Shown here: one piece after another, positions 5,664 through 9,940 of the stretch
How positions within the stretch are numbered: position 1 is the first letter of the stretch
Layout: each line of letters opens with the position of its first letter
Assembly (NCBI GenBank): GCA_035510775.1
Contig: DATKGP010000025.1
Span: 1 to 9,940 of the forward strand
DNA: 9,940 nt
From: DATKGP01 sp035510775
Lineage (GTDB): Bacteria > Patescibacteriota > UBA1384 > 2-12-FULL-50-11
Direction of reading: 5' to 3'
Position numbers and translations under genes: made by a program
Notes under the pieces: model-generated
The model's input: the letters and a program-made list of their open reading frames with translations, nothing else
Databases searched by the model: none
Told to the model about the DNA's origin: nothing

Positions 5664-7517
5664 ATGGCAACCAAAGACAAAAAGTCGCTAAAAATCGGCG
5701 ACTGGGCTGGGCTTTTTTTGAAGCAAACCAAGACCAAAAAGATTACTTGGCTAAGCCTGGCCGCCGCCGGCTTGCTGGCTCTGCTCTACCTCGTCTATAG
5801 CCTGCTTTACCTCGGTCAGGTCTACCCGCATTCTTACATTGGCAGTTACTCGTTCTCGCGTCTGGATTCCACTCAAGTGCAAGACAAAATCGCCACTCTC
5901 GCCCAGAACGCTCAAAATACCCAGATCACCCTGACCTTGGCCGACAAAACTTATACTTTAAATCCGAGTGACGTCAGCTACTCGCTCGATGTTAATCAGA
6001 CGACCCAAGAAATCGTCAACCGTGGCCGCAGTCGCGGCGCCTGGCACAGTTTCGTCGATCAGATGTCGGCACTTTTTGCTCGTCACAACTTTCAGCCGGT
6101 TTACAGTTACGACCCGAATAGTCTTGATCAGTACGTCTCAACCGTCGCCGGAGCCGTCGATCAGCCGGCCGCCGACGCTAGCGCCAAATTTGTCAGCGAC
6201 AGCCTGACTATTACCTCAGAGAAGGCCGGGCAGGTTCTTGATCAAGGTAAGGTTAAGGCCTCTATTATAGGAGCCTGGAACAGCCTTAACCCGTCGCCGA
6301 TTACTTTAACTCTAAAAACTGACTCGCCCAAGGTCGTGGCGGACACCCAAGATAATCTTCGGGCCGAAGTCGACAAACTGTCGCAGTCGCAGCTTACCCT
6401 GACCTGGGCAGGTGGCAAAAAAACCTTTGCCGCCAAAGACATTCGCTCTCTCATCGGTTTTGTCGGCGGAGCGCCAGCCGGCAGCAACCCAGCCCAAAAA
6501 GTCTTGGCCGCTCAATTTACTGCCGGCAGCATCACTAGCTACCTAGACAGTTTCGCCACCGCCCAAAATATCGACCAGCCGGCTCAAGACCCGAAGCTGG
6601 TAATTAACGACGGCGTCTTGGCGGTCTCGCAGGCCTCGCAGAAAGGTAGCGTCGTCGACCGAGATGCTTCGGCTGCCTTGATTCTAGCGGCTCTGGCCAA
6701 TAATTCTGATCAGCCAGTGGCTTTAGTAATGAAGGATCAGCAGCCAGTCATTACCGAAGACAAACTCAATTCCCTGGGCATCAAAGAGCTAATCGGCACT
6801 GGCACCACCAGCTTTGCTCGCTCGCCTGCCAACCGCATCTCCAATATCGCCAACGGAGTCCGGCTCTTGCACAGTGCCCTGATAGCGCCAGGTGCCGAGT
6901 TTTCGACCATTAAAACTCTTGGCGCGGTTGATGGCACGACCGGCTTCCTGCCGGAGCTGGTTATTAAAGACGATCGGACGATTCCCGAGTTCGGTGGCGG
7001 TCTGTGCCAGGTTTCGACCACTTTGTTTCGGGCGGTTTTGAACGCTGGGCTAAAAGTCACCGAACGCCAGAACCATTCTTACCGCGTCTCTTACTACGAG
7101 CCGCCGATCGGTTTGGACGCCACAATTTATTTGCCAAAGCCTGATTTTAAATTTCTCAACGACACGCCCGGCTATATTCTTATTCAGGGAAAAATCGTTG
7201 GCAACAAAATAACTTTTGAGCTTTGGGGAAGTGGCGACGGGCGAACCTCGGCCATTAGCGACCCGGTCGTTTCCAACATCACCGACCCAGGCGACCCGCT
7301 TTATACCAATACCGACACTCTTGACGTCGGCGTCACCAAACAGACCGAAAAGCCGCACCAAGGCGCGACCGCCGTTGTAAATTACACCGTGACCCGAGCC
7401 GGAACCGTCATCAATAAGCAAACTTTCAAGTCGGTCTACAAGGCTCTGCCGGCTCAATTTTTGGTCGGAACCAGACCTGTGCCGACGCCACCACCACCAG
7501 ATACGCCTCCGGCGTAA
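5664..7517 (+). CDS. VanW-domain membrane-anchored cell-wall protein (617 aa)
   Basis: A short basic cytoplasmic tail is followed by one membrane helix at about residues 29-50, so the rest should lie outside the membrane. Next come two regions resembling the peptidoglycan-binding domain 4 repeats often paired with VanW, including YIGSYSFSRLDSTQVQDKI and the IVNRGRSRGAW stretch. The VanW domain is at about 384-522: FARSPANRISNIANGVRLL, the invariant-looking GGGLCQVSTTLFRA with C448, NHSYRVSYYEPP, and ITFELWG at the end. A G5-like segment follows (NYTVTRAGTVINKQTF, then ALPAQFLVGT), then a Pro-rich tail (PTPPPPDTPPA). VanW occurs in vancomycin-resistance clusters but is mostly a housekeeping wall protein of unknown biochemistry, and nothing here suggests resistance. 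ATG 5664 is chosen over a TTG at 5625 inside the DUF3006 gene because the charged tail and helix start there. Confidence 0.93.
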   Translation: MATKDKKSLKIGDWAGLFLKQTKTKKITWLSLAAAGLLALLYLVYSLLYLGQVYPHSYIGSYSFSRLDSTQVQDKIATLAQNAQNTQITLTLADKTYTLNPSDVSYSLDVNQTTQEIVNRGRSRGAWHSFVDQMSALFARHNFQPVYSYDPNSLDQYVSTVAGAVDQPAADASAKFVSDSLTITSEKAGQVLDQGKVKASIIGAWNSLNPSPITLTLKTDSPKVVADTQDNLRAEVDKLSQSQLTLTWAGGKKTFAAKDIRSLIGFVGGAPAGSNPAQKVLAAQFTAGSITSYLDSFATAQNIDQPAQDPKLVINDGVLAVSQASQKGSVVDRDASAALILAALANNSDQPVALVMKDQQPVITEDKLNSLGIKELIGTGTTSFARSPANRISNIANGVRLLHSALIAPGAEFSTIKTLGAVDGTTGFLPELVIKDDRTIPEFGGGLCQVSTTLFRAVLNAGLKVTERQNHSYRVSYYEPPIGLDATIYLPKPDFKFLNDTPGYILIQGKIVGNKITFELWGSGDGRTSAISDPVVSNITDPGDPLYTNTDTLDVGVTKQTEKPHQGATAVVNYTVTRAGTVINKQTFKSVYKALPAQFLVGTRPVPTPPPPDTPPA

Positions 7518-7522
7518 CCGCG

Positions 7523-7613
7523 GAAATTCGAAGCACGAAATACTAGATCCTAAATATTTCTGATTTTGAATTTTGGATTTGTTTAGAATTTAGCTTTTAG
7601 AGTTTAGAATTTC
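7523..7613. repeat. Imperfect inverted repeat, AT-rich intergenic element
   Basis: The arms are 7523-7556 and 7580-7613 (34 nt each, spacer 23 nt). Aligned by eye as reverse complements, 25 of 34 positions match, and both arms begin GAAATTC at the outer end. It starts 5 bp after the VanW stop. No coding frame is seen. It could fold as a long imperfect hairpin that protects the 3' end of the VanW message, or be a decayed palindromic or miniature mobile element. Similar 'GAAATTCGAA...TAGAATTT' spacers seem familiar from Patescibacteria genomes, from memory only. Confidence 0.6.
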
Positions 7614-7641
7614 CCCCTTAAAACTCTTGATTTTTAAGGGG
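7614..7641. promoter_or_regulatory. Perfect 10-bp palindrome overlapping the next gene's -35 box
   Basis: CCCCTTAAAA (7614-7623) and TTTTAAGGGG (7632-7641) are exact reverse complements around an 8-nt centre. The TTGATT -35 box (7627-7632) lies in the centre and reaches the right arm. Two readings are possible: an operator for a dimeric repressor, or a weak terminator for the VanW message. The plus strand has only ATTT after the stem, so a terminator would be poor in that direction. Confidence 0.6.
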
Positions 7642-7655
7642 ATTTGTGCTAGAGT
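7627..7655 (+). promoter_or_regulatory. Sigma70-type promoter of the 211-aa gene
   Basis: TTGATT (7627-7632), a 17-bp spacer and TAGAGT (7650-7655) give a likely start at A7662 and a leader of about 32 nt. The -35 box is identical to that of the DUF218 gene. Confidence 0.65.
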
Positions 7656-7682
7656 TTAGCCAGATTCTTTGTACGTCTACAT

Positions 7683-7687
7683 GGAGG
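7683..7687 (+). promoter_or_regulatory. Shine-Dalgarno GGAGG that decides the GTG start at 7694
   Basis: GGAGG is followed by a 6-nt spacer and GTG. An in-frame GTG at 7646 is rejected as a start: it lies upstream of the predicted transcription start and has no ribosome site. Confidence 0.83.
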
Positions 7688-7693
7688 TGTCAG

Positions 7694-8329
7694 GTGAGGT
7701 TTCCGGATCTAGTTTCGAAGTTTAACAACCGACTGGCTTTTGCCAAGCGGGTCGAGCTCTATGAGCTCCTAAAAAAGGCGCGGCTGCTTGGCCGAGTCTT
7801 TGGAAGCAACGAACAGCGCATTCTCATGGCGTATCTTTTTCACAAGTATTACGGAAAAAGCTGGCCCGAACGTACGCAGTTCCAGACCAACGTCAATGAC
7901 AGGCTTGAGGAAGCTCGAGTCGAGTTCTTTCTTGATTCGCAGATGAGCTACGTGCCGACAGACGCCGAAAATCGTCCGCGAATGCGAGGCGAAAAAGAGC
8001 GTCAGTTTCACGCCTTGCTTGAGGAAGCCGACTTCCGAACCGACTTGCTAATGCGATCTCGGGAAGCAAAACTAGGCGACGGTTTGTCGCTAGCGTTACT
8101 GCCGGTCTCGTTGGAGATGCTTCAGCGGCTGGTTGCGGCGTTTCCGCGAGCCACATCGATTGTCGACTTGGCAATGGTCACCGATGATCAGCTCAAGGCG
8201 GCTAGGTTCCGCCAGCCAGCTCGCAGCAGAATCTTGGCGCATGTCGCCGAGAGAACGCCGAAACCAACGCCGTCTGTTCTTGTCGCCCGTGTAAAAGCCC
8301 AACCGGCTCAAGCCAGCCTGTTCGGCTAA
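7694..8329 (+). CDS. Unrecognised protein with HhH/alphaCTD-like segment and C-terminal clamp-binding-like peptide (211 aa)
   Basis: I do not recognise a named family. The protein is soluble and highly charged, with no signal peptide or membrane helix. The N-terminal half (residues 1-110) is mostly predicted helix rich in Arg, Lys and Glu, including FGSNEQRILMAYLFHKYYGK. Residues about 128-186 (LPVSLEMLQRLVAAF, then IVDLAMVTDDQL and ARSRILAHV) have the spacing of a helix-hairpin-helix or RNA-polymerase alphaCTD-like unit, folds that contact DNA. After a Pro/Lys linker the chain ends QASLFG, matching the bacterial sliding-clamp-binding consensus QxxLF (Q206, L209, F210) in the exposed C-terminal place where such peptides are common. 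A role in DNA replication, repair or recombination is inferred. It has its own promoter, strong ribosome site and terminator, and stands apart from the envelope genes on both sides. Confidence 0.78.
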   Translation: MRFPDLVSKFNNRLAFAKRVELYELLKKARLLGRVFGSNEQRILMAYLFHKYYGKSWPERTQFQTNVNDRLEEARVEFFLDSQMSYVPTDAENRPRMRGEKERQFHALLEEADFRTDLLMRSREAKLGDGLSLALLPVSLEMLQRLVAAFPRATSIVDLAMVTDDQLKAARFRQPARSRILAHVAERTPKPTPSVLVARVKAQPAQASLFG

Positions 8330-8339
8330 CGTCGTCCCT

Positions 8340-8375
8340 GCCCCGCCTTTCTTCGGAGAGCGCGGGGCTTTTCTT
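8340..8375 (+). terminator. Intrinsic terminator of the 211-aa gene
   Basis: GCCCCGC (8340-8346) pairs with GCGGGGC (8362-8368). It is extended inward by CTTTC/GAGAG with one bulged C, closed by a C(TTCG)G tetraloop, and followed by TTTTCTT. It begins 10 bp after the stop codon. Confidence 0.95.
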
Positions 8376-8403
8376 AATATCCTCAAAAATATATGCTCAA
8401 AGC

Positions 8404-9762
8404 ATGTTGAACGAGAGGGTTTTCAAGGCCTACGACATCCGCGGCATCTACCCGACGGAGCTCGACGAAGAAGGCATCAAAGCCATCGCCGGCGCCTACG
8501 CCGCCTACGTTAAGCCTAAGACGGTCGCTGTCGGTCGCGACGTCCGCCCCTCCTCGCCAGATTTACAGAAGGCTGTCATCGAAGGTTTAACTCAAGTTGG
8601 CGTCAACGTCATCGACATCGGATTGGTTCCGAGCGAACTTCTGTATTTTGCCGTCGGCTCCCTCGACCTCGACGGCGGTATTCAAGTAACGGCCAGCCAT
8701 AACACCGCCGAATGGAACGGTCTATACCTCGTGAAAAAAGACGTCGAGATGTGCTCGGGCGATTCCGGTTTGCCGGAGATAAAAGCCCTGGCTCTAGCTA
8801 ATCAGCAGCCGATGGCTGTAACTGTCGGGCAAGTCGAGAAAAGAGATCTTGAGCCCAGCTACCTAGAATTCTTGGCCAAACAGGCCGAGATAAGTAATTT
8901 CAAAAAGCTGAAAATCGTCGCCAACAACAACTTCGGTCTGACCGGGCCAATTGCCAGAAAACTCTTGGCCAACCTGAAAGTGCCGGCCGAAATTGTCGAA
9001 CTAAATTTTAAGCCCGACGGCTCGTTTCCCAAAGGTCAGCCCAACCCGCTTCTGCTGGAAAACCGCGCCGAAACCAGCGAAGCGATTAAAAAAAGCCGAG
9101 CCGATTTAGGCGTGGCCTGGGACGCCGACGGCGACCGGTGTTACATTGCCGACGAGAACGGCGAGTTCATCGAGGGCTGCCACCTGACGGCGATTCTGGC
9201 CGAGTATCTGCTCAAGAAAGTCCCCGGGCAAAAAGTGGTCTATGACCCAAGAAACGTCTGGGCGGTCGAGGAAACAGTTTCAAACGCCGGTGGTGTGCCG
9301 CTGATGAACAAAGCCGGCCACACTTTTATTAAAAACCGGATGAAGGCCGAGAACGCGCTCTTTGCCGGCGAGATGAGTGGACATTTTTACTTCCGCGACT
9401 TTTACGACGCCGACAACGGCATTCTGCCGTTCATTTACTTCCTAAATATCATCGCCGCCACCGGCAAAAAGGCCTCCCAAATTGCCCAGCCATTTCGCGA
9501 AAAGTATTTCGTCTCCGGCGAGCATAATTTCAAAGTGGCCGATATCAACCAGGCCATCGCCACGATTCAGGAAAAATATCCGCAAGGCCAACTCGATCAG
9601 ACCGACGGATTATCTTTGAGGTTCGATACCTGGCGTTTTAATCTTCGTGGCAGTAACACCGAACCGTTACTTCGTCTGAACGTCGAGGCTAAAGACGCCG
9701 CCACCGTCAGCACGAAACTGGCCGAACTGACGGCTTTAATCCAACCGCTAACAACGCCATAA
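8404..9762 (+). CDS. Phosphomannomutase/phosphoglucomutase (alpha-D-phosphohexomutase family, 452 aa)
   Basis: The enzyme interconverts hexose-6-phosphate and hexose-1-phosphate in the cytoplasm, feeding GDP-mannose and/or UDP-/dTDP-glucose synthesis for glycans. All four active-site loops are present in order. The phosphoserine loop is TASHNTAEWNG with S98 as the phosphorylated residue. The Mg2+ loop is DADGDR (D240, D242, D244). The sugar-binding loop is GEMSGHFYF (E323, S325). The phosphate-binding loop is RGSNTEP (R415 to P421). The start VFKAYDIRG and the 452-residue length are typical of the bifunctional ManB/AlgC-type group. GEMSGH is shared by mannose and glucose users, so substrate preference is uncertain. 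No Shine-Dalgarno lies upstream, and the ATG sits in the right arm of a small hairpin (ATGCT-CAA-AGCAT). It follows a strong terminator, so it needs its own promoter, which I could not place; TTG 8407 is an alternative start. Confidence 0.95.
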   Translation: MLNERVFKAYDIRGIYPTELDEEGIKAIAGAYAAYVKPKTVAVGRDVRPSSPDLQKAVIEGLTQVGVNVIDIGLVPSELLYFAVGSLDLDGGIQVTASHNTAEWNGLYLVKKDVEMCSGDSGLPEIKALALANQQPMAVTVGQVEKRDLEPSYLEFLAKQAEISNFKKLKIVANNNFGLTGPIARKLLANLKVPAEIVELNFKPDGSFPKGQPNPLLLENRAETSEAIKKSRADLGVAWDADGDRCYIADENGEFIEGCHLTAILAEYLLKKVPGQKVVYDPRNVWAVEETVSNAGGVPLMNKAGHTFIKNRMKAENALFAGEMSGHFYFRDFYDADNGILPFIYFLNIIAATGKKASQIAQPFREKYFVSGEHNFKVADINQAIATIQEKYPQGQLDQTDGLSLRFDTWRFNLRGSNTEPLLRLNVEAKDAATVSTKLAELTALIQPLTTP

Positions 9763-9767
9763 CGCTA

Positions 9768-9799
9768 AGTGCCACATCGGTTTGAATCAATGTGGCACT
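9768..9799. terminator. Perfect inverted repeat between converging genes, possible bidirectional terminator
   Basis: AGTGCCACAT (9768-9777) and ATGTGGCACT (9790-9799) are exact reverse complements with a 12-nt loop. It lies 6 nt after the phosphohexomutase stop and 8 nt beyond the stop of the opposing partial gene. Neither side carries a U-run, so termination may be weak or Rho-assisted. Confidence 0.5.
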
Positions 9800-9807
9800 A
9801 GGTCTGT

Positions 9808-9940
9808 TCACTCGATAGAGAAGGGAAGCGCTTCTCTCTTCCTGGCCTCTTCGGAATAGGAAAAGTTGCCGATTCCTTCTCTGGTTGCGTGATTGTAGCA
9901 GACTCCATAAACGTAGCCTCCTTCGGGCTTGTCCCTAGGG
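9808..9940 (-). CDS. C-terminal fragment of an unrecognised minus-strand gene
   Basis: From the right edge, the minus strand is open for 43 codons and ends at a TGA (9810-9808). The peptide includes PEGGYVYGVCYNHATREG and ends EALPFSIE. It has the mixed aromatic, glycine and charged make-up of a folded protein, and purine-first codons dominate. No family is recognised and the N-terminal part lies outside the window. A competing frame starts at an ATG 8 nt after an AGGAGG and encodes only 36 residues of low-complexity look; I consider it less likely. The length of sequence is too short to be sure which frame is used. Confidence 0.5.
   Translation of the reverse strand, partial: PRDKPEGGYVYGVCYNHATREGIGNFSYSEEARKREALPFSIE

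Noticed and set aside
5664..7517. VanW as evidence for a vancomycin-resistance cluster
   Set aside because: No vanA/B ligase, vanH, vanX or two-component genes are present; VanW domains are common in wall proteins unrelated to resistance.
7523..7641. A CRISPR array in the AT-rich repeats after the VanW gene
   Set aside because: There are no regularly spaced direct repeats with unique spacers; the structure is inverted arms plus one palindrome.

Overview
The window looks like chromosomal DNA from a small-genome bacterium. The best guess is a Candidate Phyla Radiation / Patescibacteria lineage, possibly Microgenomates-like. This rests on gene content (GT4 glycosyltransferases, GtrA, a membrane pyrophosphatase, DUF3006, a VanW-type wall protein, an alpha-D-phosphohexomutase), tight spacing, and AT-rich intergenic repeats lying between moderately GC-rich genes. 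It is an inference, since no marker gene is present. Standard code (TAA, TAG and TGA as stops) fits every gene.

Layout. Positions 1-2429 form a glycan locus. A GT4 glycosyltransferase runs off the left edge on the minus strand. It diverges across 50 bp from a second GT4 glycosyltransferase, which overlaps a GtrA-family flippase-like gene by 19 nt. An AT-rich heptad repeat follows. Next, on the minus strand, is a self-contained unit for a soluble DUF218 (YdcF-like) protein, with its own promoter, a structured leader, a perfect Shine-Dalgarno with a GTG start, and a terminator. Its promoter diverges from that of hppA, a pyrophosphate-driven proton pump with the K+-independent signature.

After hppA comes a 172-bp GC-rich, purine-skewed element of unknown role, then a DUF3006 gene and a large membrane-anchored VanW protein, probably co-transcribed. 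A degenerate inverted repeat, a perfect palindrome and a strong promoter precede a second self-contained unit. This encodes a 211-residue unrecognised protein that ends in a candidate sliding-clamp-binding peptide (QASLF), followed by a textbook UUCG terminator. A phosphomannomutase/phosphoglucomutase gene follows, with no Shine-Dalgarno. The right edge holds a hairpin and the C-terminal end of a minus-strand gene.

How they fit together. The glycosyltransferases, GtrA, VanW protein and phosphohexomutase all point to cell-surface polysaccharide or wall assembly: sugar-phosphate supply, transfer, lipid-carrier translocation and wall binding. The pyrophosphatase would convert PPi released by sugar-nucleotide and polymer synthesis into an ion gradient. 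The DUF218 and 211-residue genes are set apart from this group by their strong, shared expression signals. These two units are the least explained parts of the window.
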